A stretch of DNA of 20,837 nucleotides from Burkholderiales bacterium (GTDB lineage: Bacteria; Pseudomonadota; Gammaproteobacteria; Burkholderiales; SG8-39). Below the pieces are notes generated by a model. It did not search any database, had not been told where the DNA came from, and was given only the letters and a program-made list of their open reading frames with translations. Below are positions 7,682 to 15,394 of the stretch, piece by piece. The position numbers and the translations under genes are program-made. The DNA lies in the NCBI GenBank assembly GCA_020846575.1, contig JADLDQ010000292.1:1-20837 (forward strand), read 5' to 3'. Every line of letters starts with the position of its first letter. Positions within the stretch are counted from its first letter, which is position 1.

Positions 7682-8383
7682 CTACAGGCCCAGGTAGGCT
7701 TCCCTCACCTGGTCGTTGCTGAGCAGATCATGACCGCTGCCCTCGAGCACCACTCGGCCGGTCTCGAGCACGTAGGCGCGATCGGCGATCGCCAGCGCCG
7801 CGCGCGCGTTCTGGTCCACGAGGAAGATCGTGGTGGCCTCGGCCTTGAGCGAGCGCACGCAGGCGAAAATCTCCTCGACCAGCCGGGGCGCAAGACCCAT
7901 GCTGGGTTCGTCGAGCAGCAGCAGCCGCGGCGCGGCCATCAGTCCGCGGCCGATGGCGAGCATCTGCTGCTGGCCCCCCGAGAGCGTGCCCGCCGGCTCG
8001 CTGCGCTTGCCGCGCAGCACCGGAAACATCGCGTATACCCGCTCCAGCGCGCGCCCGGCCTCGGCCCGCCTGCGCAGGTAGCCGCCCAGGCGCAGGTTGT
8101 CCTCCACCGTGAGCGGTCCGAATACCTGCCGCCCCTCGGGCACCTGCACGATGCCCAGCCGTACGCGCCGCTCGGGCGCAAGCGCTGTGATATCCGCCCC
8201 CTCGAAGCGCACCTGCCCCGCCCAGGTCGGGAGCACCCCCGAGAGCGCGCGCAGCAGCGTGGTCTTGCCCGCGCCGTTGGCACCGACCAGCGACACCAGT
8301 TCGCCCTGCGCCACGCGCAGGTCGATACCCTTGAGCGCCGGGATGCGACCGTAGCGGCAGGCCAGGCCTTCGACTTCGAGCAT
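7682..8383 (-). CDS. livF: Liv-type ABC transporter ATP-binding protein LivF
   Basis: A 233-residue ABC ATPase of the short LivF class. Walker A is GANGAGKTT at about residues 34-42, the signature is LSGGQQQ, Walker B is LLLLDEPS followed by MGLAP, and VDQN replaces the usual switch histidine sequence as in many LivF proteins. It pairs with LivG to power import across the inner membrane through LivH/LivM. Its ATG at 8383 overlaps the livG stop by one base (TGATG), so the two are translationally coupled. It is the last transporter gene before paaK. HAAT-family systems carry branched-chain amino acids, but relatives placed beside aromatic pathways often carry aromatic acids. The substrate here is inferred, not shown. 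Confidence 0.94.
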   Translation of the reverse strand: MLEVEGLACRYGRIPALKGIDLRVAQGELVSLVGANGAGKTTLLRALSGVLPTWAGQVRFEGADITALAPERRVRLGIVQVPEGRQVFGPLTVEDNLRLGGYLRRRAEAGRALERVYAMFPVLRGKRSEPAGTLSGGQQQMLAIGRGLMAAPRLLLLDEPSMGLAPRLVEEIFACVRSLKAEATTIFLVDQNARAALAIADRAYVLETGRVVLEGSGHDLLSNDQVREAYLGL

Positions 8384-9198
8384 CACGGACCGATCCCCGC
8401 ACGCGGCGCGGCGCCGGCTGCCCCCAGGTTGCGGGCCGCCGCGGCGCTTCCCAGGTAGGCTTCGATCACGCGCGGATCCTCGCGCACCGCCGCGGCCGGA
8501 CCTTCGGCGAGCTTGCGCCCGTAGTCGAGCACCAGGATGTGGTCCGACACGCCCATCACCAGGTGCATGTTGTGCTCGACCAGCACCACGGTCACCCCGC
8601 GCCCGGTGAGCCTGCCGATCAGCTGGTCCAGTTCGAGAGCCTCGGTCGGATTGAGTCCGGCGGCCGGCTCGTCGAGCAGCAGCAGCCGCGGCCGGGTCGC
8701 GAGCGCGCGCGCGATCTCCAGGCGTTTCAGCGCGCCGTAGGGCATCGCATCGGCGGCCGTCCCGAGATAGCGCGCCAGGCCGACGTAGCGCATCAGTTCG
8801 GCCGCTTCCTCCCGGCAGGCGAGCTCCTCGCGCGACAGGCGCGGAAACCGCAGCAGCGCCGAGGCGAGGCCGCAGCGCTCGTGCAGGTGCCGGCCCACCA
8901 TGACGTTCTCCAGCGCGCTCATATTGAAGAAGAGCTGGAGGTTCTGGAAGGTGCGCGCGATGCCGCGGCGGGCGAACTCGTGCGGCGCGAGCCCGGTGAG
9001 GTCCTGCCCTTCGAATCGGATGCGGCCCGCCGACGGCGAGTAGATGCCGGTCAGCAGGTTGAGCAGCGTCGTCTTGCCGGCGCCGTTCGGTCCGATGATC
9101 GAGTGGACCGCGCCCGCCTGGAAATCGAACGAGAGGTCCTCGACGGCGTGCACGCCGCCGAATACCTTCGAGAGCGACTCGACCTCCAGGAAGTTCAT
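8383..9198 (-). CDS. livG: Liv-type ABC transporter ATP-binding protein LivG
   Basis: A 271-residue ABC ATPase. Walker A is GPNGAGKT at residues 36-43. The FARRGIARTFQNLQLF block contains the Q-loop and is highly characteristic of LivG. The signature is YGALKRLEIARAL, a degenerate form usual in LivG (YG in place of SG). Walker B is LLLLDEPAAGLNP, with VEHNM as the switch region. An Ala/Gly-rich tail of about 20 residues follows EAYLGS. The ATG at 9198 overlaps the livM stop by 4 nt (ATGA), and the stop overlaps livF. It works as the heterodimer partner of LivF in an uptake ABC transporter. Confidence 0.94.
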   Translation of the reverse strand: MNFLEVESLSKVFGGVHAVEDLSFDFQAGAVHSIIGPNGAGKTTLLNLLTGIYSPSAGRIRFEGQDLTGLAPHEFARRGIARTFQNLQLFFNMSALENVMVGRHLHERCGLASALLRFPRLSREELACREEAAELMRYVGLARYLGTAADAMPYGALKRLEIARALATRPRLLLLDEPAAGLNPTEALELDQLIGRLTGRGVTVVLVEHNMHLVMGVSDHILVLDYGRKLAEGPAAAVREDPRVIEAYLGSAAAARNLGAAGAAPRAGIGP

Positions 9199-10190
9199 TG
9201 CCCGTCCCCGGGTCGAGGCGCCGGTGCCGCGGCCGCCGCCGCCGCATCGCGCCGGCGCGTGAGCAATGCCTGCAGGCTGGGAACCACCCCGCGCGGCATG
9301 AAGATCATGGTGCCCATCATCACCGCTCCGAGGACCATCATCTCGTAGTCCTTCAGCGGGGTCAGGACCTGCGGCAGCGTGGTGAGCGCCGCCGCCCCCA
9401 CCACCGCGCCGAAGGTCGAGGCCATGCCGCCGAACACCACCATCGTGACCAGCTCGATCGAGTGCAGGAATGTCACCTTGGCCGGGGTGATGAAGCCGGA
9501 GAAGTGGGCATTCAGGCTGCCGGCGATCGAGGCGTATACCGCCGACACCACGAACACCATCACTTTGTGGCGGGTGGCGTCCACGCCCACCACCTCGGCC
9601 GCCACCTCCGAGCCGTGCAGCGCTCGAAGCGCGCGTCCGGTGGGGGAATCGATCAGGTTGAGCGCGAACCAGACCGCGGCGAGCAGCAGGGCGCCGACCA
9701 CCCAGTACCAGAGCCTGGGGTCGCGCAGCGCCCAGCCCCCGATCGCCAGCGGCGCCACCGTCATGCCGTCCGGGCCGCCGGTGAACCGGTCCTCGGTCGA
9801 GATCACCATGTAGACGATGACTCCCAGGGCCAGGGTAGCCATGGCGAGATAGTGACCCCGCAGTCGCAGGATGGGCCGGCCCACGGCGAAGGCTATCGCG
9901 GCCGCAGCCAGGGTCGCGGCCAGCATCGCGGCAAGGGGCGGCCAGCCGTAGCGCGTGGCGAGGATCGCCGAACCGTAGGCGCCGATGCCGAAGAAGCCGG
10001 CGTGGCCCAGGCTGATCTGGCCGGCGTAGCCGACGAGCAGGTTCAGACCCACGCAGACGATGGCGTTCAGCCCCACCAGGATGGCGACGTCGTAGAAGTA
10101 GTCGTTGCGAAGGCCGAGCGGCAAGAGCGCGATCAGCGCAGCGAGCGCGGCCATGCCGCCGGCGCGCGGCGTGGCGAAGCGCGCGGCCAT
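9195..10190 (-). CDS. livM: Liv-type ABC transporter permease LivM
   Basis: A 331-residue polytopic inner-membrane protein with about eight to ten hydrophobic segments. It carries the BPD_transp_2 hallmark GLNLLVGYAGQISLGHAGFF near residues 47-66 and a GRALRALHGSEVAAEVVGVD loop, the expected EAA-like contact with the ATPases. The C-terminus is Ala/Pro-rich and soluble. It partners LivH to form the channel. The ATG at 10190 follows the livH stop by 8 nt. Its ribosome site is not clear; an in-frame GTG at 10196 or an ATG 12 codons inside are alternatives. The stop overlaps the livG start. Confidence 0.92.
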   Translation of the reverse strand: MAARFATPRAGGMAALAALIALLPLGLRNDYFYDVAILVGLNAIVCVGLNLLVGYAGQISLGHAGFFGIGAYGSAILATRYGWPPLAAMLAATLAAAAIAFAVGRPILRLRGHYLAMATLALGVIVYMVISTEDRFTGGPDGMTVAPLAIGGWALRDPRLWYWVVGALLLAAVWFALNLIDSPTGRALRALHGSEVAAEVVGVDATRHKVMVFVVSAVYASIAGSLNAHFSGFITPAKVTFLHSIELVTMVVFGGMASTFGAVVGAAALTTLPQVLTPLKDYEMMVLGAVMMGTMIFMPRGVVPSLQALLTRRRDAAAAAAAPAPRPGDGQ

Positions 10191-10198
10191 TCCCACGC

Positions 10199-11074
10199 CT
10201 ACACGCGTTCGGTGCCGCGCCGCCCGAGCAGGCCGCTCGGCAGGAAGAACAGCACGGCAAGCATCGCGAGCAGCGCGATCGCGTCCTTGTAGGCCGAGGA
10301 GATGTAGCCCGCGCTCATGGTCTCGGCGATGCCCAGCACGATGCCGCCGACCACGGCGCCTGCACCGCTGCCCATGCCGCCGAGGATCGCCGCGGCGAAC
10401 CCCTTGAGGCCCAGCATCACGCCGACGTCGTAGGAGGTGAACGCGATCGGGGCGATCAGGATGCCGGCGATCGCGCCCAGGGCTGCGGACAGGGCGAAGG
10501 CAAGCGCGAGCACGTGGCGCACGCGGATGCCCGCGAGCTGGGCGGCCAGGCGGTTGTTCGAGGTGGCGAGCATCGCCTTGCCGAGCAGCGTGCGGCCGAA
10601 GAACCAGGCGAGCGCGAGCACGATCGCGAGGCTCACGCCCAGCACCCACAGGCTCTGCGGCAGCAGGGTCGCGCCGCCCAGCACGATGGGCGTATCCCCG
10701 GAAAAGGGCTTGAGCACGTGCAACTGCTTGTCCCAGATCAGGGTCGCCAGGCCGCGCAGGAAGATCGAGGCGCCGATGGTGATGATGATGAGCGTCACCA
10801 CCGAGGCGCCCCGCGCCGGCTCCACCGCGAACTTCTCCAGGGCGAGACCCACCGCTGCCGCAGCGGCGACCGCCAGCGGGATCGCGGCGGCATAGGGCAC
10901 CCCGGCGGCCGCGAACCACACCGTGGCCATGCCGCCGATCATCACGAACTCGCCCTGGGCGAAGTTGATGACCTGGCTGGCGTTGTAGATGATGGAAAAA
11001 CCCAGTGCGACCAGGGCGTAGATCGCACCCACCGTGAGGCCGGTGAGCAGGAACTGGACGAACTGCGCGCTCAT
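10199..11074 (-). CDS. livH: Liv-type ABC transporter permease LivH
   Basis: A 291-residue permease, mostly hydrophobic. It begins with MSAQFVQFLLTGLTVGAIYA, then ALGFSIIYNASQVINFAQGEF, the standard LivH N-terminus. Internally, SNNRLAAQLAGIRVRHV matches the cytoplasmic loop that contacts the ATPases. GGAGG lies upstream of the ATG at 11074. It is the first permease gene after the binding-protein gene and is separated from it by an 86-nt gap containing a strong stem-loop, so its expression may be tuned separately from the binding protein. Confidence 0.93.
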   Translation of the reverse strand: MSAQFVQFLLTGLTVGAIYALVALGFSIIYNASQVINFAQGEFVMIGGMATVWFAAAGVPYAAAIPLAVAAAAAVGLALEKFAVEPARGASVVTLIIITIGASIFLRGLATLIWDKQLHVLKPFSGDTPIVLGGATLLPQSLWVLGVSLAIVLALAWFFGRTLLGKAMLATSNNRLAAQLAGIRVRHVLALAFALSAALGAIAGILIAPIAFTSYDVGVMLGLKGFAAAILGGMGSGAGAVVGGIVLGIAETMSAGYISSAYKDAIALLAMLAVLFFLPSGLLGRRGTERV

Positions 11075-11102
11075 CGGGTCGGCCTCCTCCCTGGCGCCGG
11101 TG

Positions 11103-11126
11103 GTCCGGTCCCCGGGCCGACCGGAC
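11103..11126 (-). terminator. Intercistronic stem-loop between binding-protein gene and livH
   Basis: GTCCGGTC (11103-11110) and GACCGGAC (11119-11126) form a perfect 8-bp GC-rich stem with an 8-nt GC-rich loop. No T-run follows on the minus strand, so full termination is unlikely. In transport operons such hairpins often protect the upstream message or partly attenuate transcription, which keeps the binding protein in excess over the permeases. That role is inferred here. Confidence 0.5.
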
Positions 11127-11160
11127 GCGAGCGCCGTGCGCCGCTCCCCCTGCGGTTGCG

Positions 11161-12327
11161 CTAGGGTACCAGCGTCCAGTCGCCTTTCCTCACTTCGAGC
11201 ATGCGGAAGGCGCTCAAGTCCAGGCCCATGTGGTCCTTCGCCGACATGTTGACCACGCCCGCGGTTCCCACGTAGCCGCGCACGTTCTCCAGGGCGTCGC
11301 GCACCTTCGCGCGCTCGCTGCTGCCCGCCGCCTTCATCGCCTCGACCGCGAGCATCAGGCCGTCGTAGGCGTGGCCGCCGAAGGTCGAGACCTCGGACTT
11401 GAAGCGCGATTCGTACTCGCGCTTGTAGCCCACCACCACCGGGCGCTGCTTGTCGCTCGCGGGCAGGCTCTCGGCCACCAGGAGCGCCGCCGCAGGCAGG
11501 CGCACGCCCTCGGCGGCCTCGCCGGACAGACGTATGAACTCCTTGGAGGCCACGCCGTGCGACTGGTACAGCGGCATCTTGAGCCCGAGCTGGCGGAAGT
11601 TCCGGGTGACGATCGCCGGCCCCTGGCCGAAACCGGGATTGAGCACCGCCTGCACGCCAGGGGTGTTGCGGATCTTGGTGAGCTGCGCGGTCATGTCGGT
11701 GTCGCGGTCGCCGTAGTTCTCGTCGGCCAGCACCTGGATACCCGCCTTCTTCGCCACCCCCAGGCATTCCCCGCGCATCGACTTGTCGAAGCCGCCGGAG
11801 CCCGAGATCAGCGCCACGCGGGAGAGCTTGCGCGCGCGCATGTCGGCGAAGATCTTCTCGCAGGCCATGCGGTCCGTGTGGGGCGTCTTGAACACCCATT
11901 TCTTGACCGGTTCGATGATCACCACCGCGCCGGCGAGCGACAGCAACGGCACCTGCGCCGATTCCACCAGGGGCACCACCGCCATGGTGGTGCCGGTGGT
12001 GGTTCCGCCCACGATCACGTCCACCCGGTCCTGCTCGATCAGCCTGCGGGCGAAGGTGCGCGCCTTCTCGGCGTCGCCGGCATCGTCGTAGGCGATCAGC
12101 TGCAACTTCCTGCCGAGCACGCCCCCGGCGGCGTTGAGCTTCTCGATGTACAGCTCCAGCGTCTTGTTCTCAGGGTCGCCCAGGAACGAGGCCGGGCCGG
12201 TGATCGACAGGAACGCCCCTATGCGGATCGGTTCCTGCGCGGCCGACAGACCGGCGCAGATCGCGAGCGTCGCGGCGGCGCCGAGCCGCAGCGCCAGCCG
12301 GTGCAGACCGTGCATCGAGCTCATCAT
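11161..12327 (-). CDS. Liv-type ABC transporter periplasmic substrate-binding protein
   Basis: A 388-residue type I periplasmic binding protein (Peripla_BP_6 class). The N-terminus is a signal peptide with hydrophobic core about residues 11-27 and likely cleavage after the Ala-Ala at 29-30. The mature protein opens IRIGAFLSITGPASFLGDPE, the classic strand and ligand loop of the LIV-binding family. VGGTTTGTTMAVVPLVES and TFGGHAYDG further on fit the two-lobe fold. GGGAG lies about 7 nt upstream of the ATG at 12327; a second ATG follows at once. An upstream extension to 12405 is Arg/Trp-rich and lacks signal-peptide character, so I rejected it. It heads the leftward transport operon and is probably expressed from the FNR-linked promoter at 12436. 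The ligand is unknown. The context suggests an aryl acid or aromatic amino acid rather than leucine. Confidence 0.92.
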   Translation of the reverse strand: MMSSMHGLHRLALRLGAAATLAICAGLSAAQEPIRIGAFLSITGPASFLGDPENKTLELYIEKLNAAGGVLGRKLQLIAYDDAGDAEKARTFARRLIEQDRVDVIVGGTTTGTTMAVVPLVESAQVPLLSLAGAVVIIEPVKKWVFKTPHTDRMACEKIFADMRARKLSRVALISGSGGFDKSMRGECLGVAKKAGIQVLADENYGDRDTDMTAQLTKIRNTPGVQAVLNPGFGQGPAIVTRNFRQLGLKMPLYQSHGVASKEFIRLSGEAAEGVRLPAAALLVAESLPASDKQRPVVVGYKREYESRFKSEVSTFGGHAYDGLMLAVEAMKAAGSSERAKVRDALENVRGYVGTAGVVNMSAKDHMGLDLSAFRMLEVRKGDWTLVP

Positions 12328-12441
12328 TTCGTGCTCCCTGGGATGAAAAGAGGTGCGGGCCCATGAGGCGGCGACCCGCTCGCCGCGCCAGGAGGAGGTT
12401 GGCACGGAGAACCGGTAACGCAGCCGGGCCCGCGAGGCAAG

Positions 12442-12484
12442 TTGATATCACGGAGCGCGAGAGGTAACCATTGATCCAGGTCAA
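12442..12484 (-). promoter_or_regulatory. FNR/ANR-like box with class II promoter for the transporter operon
   Basis: TTGATCCAGGTCAA at 12471-12484 matches TTGAT-N4-ATCAA at 9 of 10 positions. On the minus strand an extended -10, TG-A-TATCAA (12450 to 12442), predicts a start near 12436, 41.5 bp from the box centre at 12477.5. That is the spacing used when FNR activates by contacting polymerase next to the -10. The leader before the binding-protein ATG would be about 109 nt. Confidence 0.6.
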
Positions 12485-12552
12485 GCTTTCGGCGGGAAGC
12501 GCAGCGCGGCCGCTGGCGCAGGCTCGAGGGCCGGACCCGGCGCCCGGGGCGT

Positions 12553-12593
12553 TTAATCTAGATCAAGGTCCATACGGGCGCGGACCGCATGAT
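12553..12593 (+). promoter_or_regulatory. FNR/ANR-like box with class II promoter for the iorAB-kor operon
   Basis: TTAATCTAGATCAA at 12553-12566 matches TTGAT-N4-ATCAA at 9 of 10 positions. A -10-like CATGAT at 12588-12593 (4 of 6) predicts a start near 12601, again 41.5 bp from the box centre at 12559.5 and about 41 nt before iorA. Anaerobic activation fits the oxygen-sensitive iron-sulfur enzymes encoded downstream. Confidence 0.6.
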
Positions 12594-12641
12594 CGCGGCA
12601 CCATTGGATGCGGCGCCGCCAGCCGACGGGAGGTACAGGCA

Positions 12642-14453
12642 ATGCAGGAGGTTCAACCGCAGGCGCGGGACACGCGGGCGCTGAGCGGAAACGAGGCGAT
12701 CGCGCGCGGCGCCTGGGAGGCCGGGGTCGCGGTGGCGGCCGCCTACCCCGGGACGCCGAGCACCGAGATCCTGGAATCGCTCGCCGGTTATCCCGTCGCG
12801 GACGTCCACGCCCAGTGGTCCACCAACGAGAAGGTGGCGCTCGACGTGGCGATCGGCGCCTCCTTCGCCGGGGCGCGCGCGCTCGCCGCGATGAAGCACG
12901 TCGGTCTCAACGTCGCCGCCGACGCTTTCCTCTCGCAGAGCTACATCGGGGTAAACGGCGGCCTGGTGATCGCGGTCTGCGACGACCCCGGTATCCACAG
13001 CTCGCAGAACGAGCAGGACACCCGTATCTACGGCCAGCTCGCCACCGTCCCGGTGCTGGAGCCAGCCGATGCCCAGGAGGCGCTCGACCTGACCCGGCTC
13101 GCCTTCGAGCTGTCGGAACGCTTCGACACCATGGTCGTGGTGCGCGGCACCACGCGCCTGTCGCACACCCGCAGCCCGGTGCGCACCGGCAGTCGCACCG
13201 CCCCCGCCGCGCGCGGCTTCCTGGAAGACCCGCGCAAGAACGTGATGATCCCCGCGCACGCGAAGCAGCGCCACGTCGCGGTGCTGGCGCGCGAGGCGAA
13301 GCTCAAGGACTACCTCGAGACCGCCGCCATCAACCGCTGGGAACCCGGCGCGGGCGAGGCCGCGCGCGTGGGCGTGATCACCGCGGGCACCTGCTACCCC
13401 TACGTGCGCGAGGTGCTGCCGGGGGCGAGCGTGCTCAAGCTCGGCGCCTCCTGGCCGTTGCCCGAAGGGCTGCTGCGCCGCTTCTGCGCCTCGCTCGAGC
13501 GGGTGTTCGTGGTCGAGGAACTGGAGCCGGTGATCGAACGCGAAGCGCGGGCCCTCGGCCTGGCGGTGGAGGGCAAGGCGTTCTTCCCGCGCACCGGCGA
13601 ACTGTCCCCGGAACTGGTGCGCGCCGGCTTCGAGCAGGCCGGGGTGCTCGCGCCGCAGGCGCGGGCGGCCGGCTGGGCGCCGGAGCCCCTGGTGCGGCCC
13701 CCGGTGCTGTGCGCCGGCTGCCCGCACACCTCCAGTTTCATGGCGGTGCGGGCATCGGGGGCGCGGGTGGCCGGCGACATCGGCTGCTACACGCTCGCGT
13801 GCCTGGACCCGCTGCGCGGCCTGGACACCACGGTGGCGATGGGCTCCTCCATCGGCAACGCCATCGGCATGGCGAAAGCGGGCGACGTGAAACCGGTGAT
13901 CGCCTCGATCGGAGACTCGACTTTCCTGCACGCCGGCATTCCCGGGCTGATCGACGCGGTCTACAACCAGGCGAACATCACCGTGCTGCTGCTGGACAAC
14001 GGGATCACCGCGATGACCGGCGGCCAGGACCACCCGGGCACCGGGCGCACGCTGCGCGGCGAGCCGGCCCCGAGGGTGGACTACGAGGCGCTGGTGCGCG
14101 CCTGCGGCGTGAAGTGGGTGCGCAGCGTGGACTCCTACGACCTGGCGGCGGTGCACCAGACGCTGCGCGAGGCGCTTGCCCACCGCGGGGTGTCGGTGGT
14201 GATCTCCAACCGTCCCTGCGTGCTCGACCCGGTCAAGATCAAGGGTCCGGTGCTGCAAGTGCAGGACGCGTACTGCAACGCCTGCCAGTCGTGCATGAAC
14301 CTGGGATGCCCGGCGATCACCTGGGCCGAGGGCACGTTCGAGGGGCGGCACAAGGTGAAGATCGACGCGTCCCTGTGCATCGGGTGCTCGCTTTGCGCAC
14401 AGGTGTGCGCCGTGGACTGCATCAGGCCGGCCGCCGCGCGGGTGACGTCGTGA
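12642..14453 (+). CDS. iorA: Indolepyruvate:ferredoxin oxidoreductase, alpha subunit (IorA)
   Basis: A 603-residue large subunit that carries thiamine diphosphate and iron-sulfur clusters and converts arylpyruvates (indole-, phenyl-, hydroxyphenylpyruvate) plus CoA to arylacetyl-CoA, CO2 and reduced ferredoxin. The start is AYPGTPSTEI, the IorA form of the pyrimidine-binding domain. LCAGCPHTSSF and GDSTFLHAGIPGLIDAVYNQ, leading to LLLDN, mark the ThDP/Mg domain. The C-terminus is ferredoxin-like with C545/C548/C551/C556, in the unusual CX2CX2CX4CP spacing known for IorA, and C579/C582/C585/C589 for a second [4Fe-4S]. GGGAGG at 12628-12633 sets the ATG at 12642. The stop overlaps iorB by 4 nt (GTGA). 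Length is normal for the family. The aryl specificity is a family-level prediction, supported by paaK nearby. Confidence 0.93.
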   Translation: MQEVQPQARDTRALSGNEAIARGAWEAGVAVAAAYPGTPSTEILESLAGYPVADVHAQWSTNEKVALDVAIGASFAGARALAAMKHVGLNVAADAFLSQSYIGVNGGLVIAVCDDPGIHSSQNEQDTRIYGQLATVPVLEPADAQEALDLTRLAFELSERFDTMVVVRGTTRLSHTRSPVRTGSRTAPAARGFLEDPRKNVMIPAHAKQRHVAVLAREAKLKDYLETAAINRWEPGAGEAARVGVITAGTCYPYVREVLPGASVLKLGASWPLPEGLLRRFCASLERVFVVEELEPVIEREARALGLAVEGKAFFPRTGELSPELVRAGFEQAGVLAPQARAAGWAPEPLVRPPVLCAGCPHTSSFMAVRASGARVAGDIGCYTLACLDPLRGLDTTVAMGSSIGNAIGMAKAGDVKPVIASIGDSTFLHAGIPGLIDAVYNQANITVLLLDNGITAMTGGQDHPGTGRTLRGEPAPRVDYEALVRACGVKWVRSVDSYDLAAVHQTLREALAHRGVSVVISNRPCVLDPVKIKGPVLQVQDAYCNACQSCMNLGCPAITWAEGTFEGRHKVKIDASLCIGCSLCAQVCAVDCIRPAAARVTS

Positions 14454-15394
14454 ACGACGCCGATCTGCCGCTGCGCGGCGCCCCGAGCGCAGCGCCGGCC
14501 GCGGCGCGCGAACCCGTCAACGTGCTGATCGTGGGCGTGGGCGGGCAGGGCGTGATCCTGGTGTCCAAGGCGCTCGCCTGGCTCGCCCAGGCGCACGGGT
14601 TCGAGGTGAAGCAAAGCGAGGTGCATGGCATGGCCAAGCGCGGTGGCTCGGTGTTCAGCCACGTGCGCTTCGGCGCCCAGGTGTGGTCGCCCACGATTCC
14701 CAGGGGCGAGGCCGACGTGCTGGTCGCGCTCGAATGGGCGGAGGGCCTGCGCTGGCTGCCCTACCTCAAGCCCGACACCGGTATCTTTCTGGCCGACACC
14801 AAGCGCATCGTGCCGCCCTTCGCCTGTCTCGCGCGGCGCCCGGGCGCCCCGATGCGCTACTCGCGCGAGACGCCGGCGCAGGTCCAGGAGCACGTGGCCG
14901 AGGGCTACGCCATCGACGCGACCGGCATGGCCGAGGAGCTCGGCAACGAGCGCGTGTCCAACGTCGTGCTGCTGGGGGCGCTGTCGCGCGCGCTCGATTT
15001 TCCCGAGGCGCAGTGGGAGCGCGCCGTTGCCGAGTTCGTACCGAAGAAGACCGTCGCGGTCAACCTCGAGGCCTTCCGCCAGGGCCGCGAATGGATCGAG
15101 CGCTCGCGGCTCGCGTTGCCGCAGGCCCAGGCGCCCGCGCAGCCGGCCGCCTCCGGGTCGAACTGCGAAGTCCGGCTCGAGATCACCCCCGGCTGGTGCA
15201 AGAGCTGCGACATCTGCGTCAAGCTCTGCCCCGAGCGCTGCCTGCGCCTGAACGCCGAGCGCATCGCCGAGCTGGCCGAGCCGGACAAGTGCACCGGCTG
15301 CCGGCTGTGCGAGTGGCTGTGCCCGGACTTCGCCATCCGCGTGCACCTCGATCCCGCGACAGCGGCGGCGGGCGAAGGGCAGGCGCGGCCATGA
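14450..15394 (+). CDS. iorB: IorB (gamma-type subunit) fused to a C-terminal 2[4Fe-4S] ferredoxin domain
   Basis: A 314-residue protein. Residues about 22-220 are the IorB domain (VGVGGQGVILVSKAL, then SEVHGMAKRGGSVFSHV), the small subunit that completes indolepyruvate oxidoreductase. Usual IorB proteins end near residue 200. This one continues through an Ala/Pro/Gln linker into a ferredoxin domain with two complete CX2CX2CX3CP motifs: C250/C253/C256/C260 and C281/C284/C287/C291. That domain resembles the delta subunit (KorD/VorD) of four-subunit 2-oxoacid oxidoreductases. The next three genes encode alpha, beta and gamma of just such an enzyme, and no separate delta gene is present. The fusion therefore probably serves both enzymes (inference). 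The start is a GTG overlapping the iorA stop, and the stop overlaps the next ATG. Confidence 0.9.
   Translation: MNDADLPLRGAPSAAPAAAREPVNVLIVGVGGQGVILVSKALAWLAQAHGFEVKQSEVHGMAKRGGSVFSHVRFGAQVWSPTIPRGEADVLVALEWAEGLRWLPYLKPDTGIFLADTKRIVPPFACLARRPGAPMRYSRETPAQVQEHVAEGYAIDATGMAEELGNERVSNVVLLGALSRALDFPEAQWERAVAEFVPKKTVAVNLEAFRQGREWIERSRLALPQAQAPAQPAASGSNCEVRLEITPGWCKSCDICVKLCPERCLRLNAERIAELAEPDKCTGCRLCEWLCPDFAIRVHLDPATAAAGEGQARP

Larger units (their letters stand above)
12328..12641. other. Divergent regulatory region between transporter and oxidoreductase operons
   Basis: This 314-nt stretch has no gene I can support. It is visibly more AT-rich in two short places, and those are the two FNR-like boxes and their -10 elements, listed separately. 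The two start codons point away from each other, so the region must hold promoters for both operons. Confidence 0.8.

Noticed and set aside
12328..12405. N-terminal extension of the binding protein to 12405
   Set aside because: The extension would bury the signal peptide behind 26 polar and Trp/Arg residues. GGGAG precedes the ATG at 12327.
12442..12451. TTGATATCAC as a further FNR box
   Set aside because: It lacks the 4-nt spacer between half sites. It is better explained as the extended -10 of the leftward promoter.
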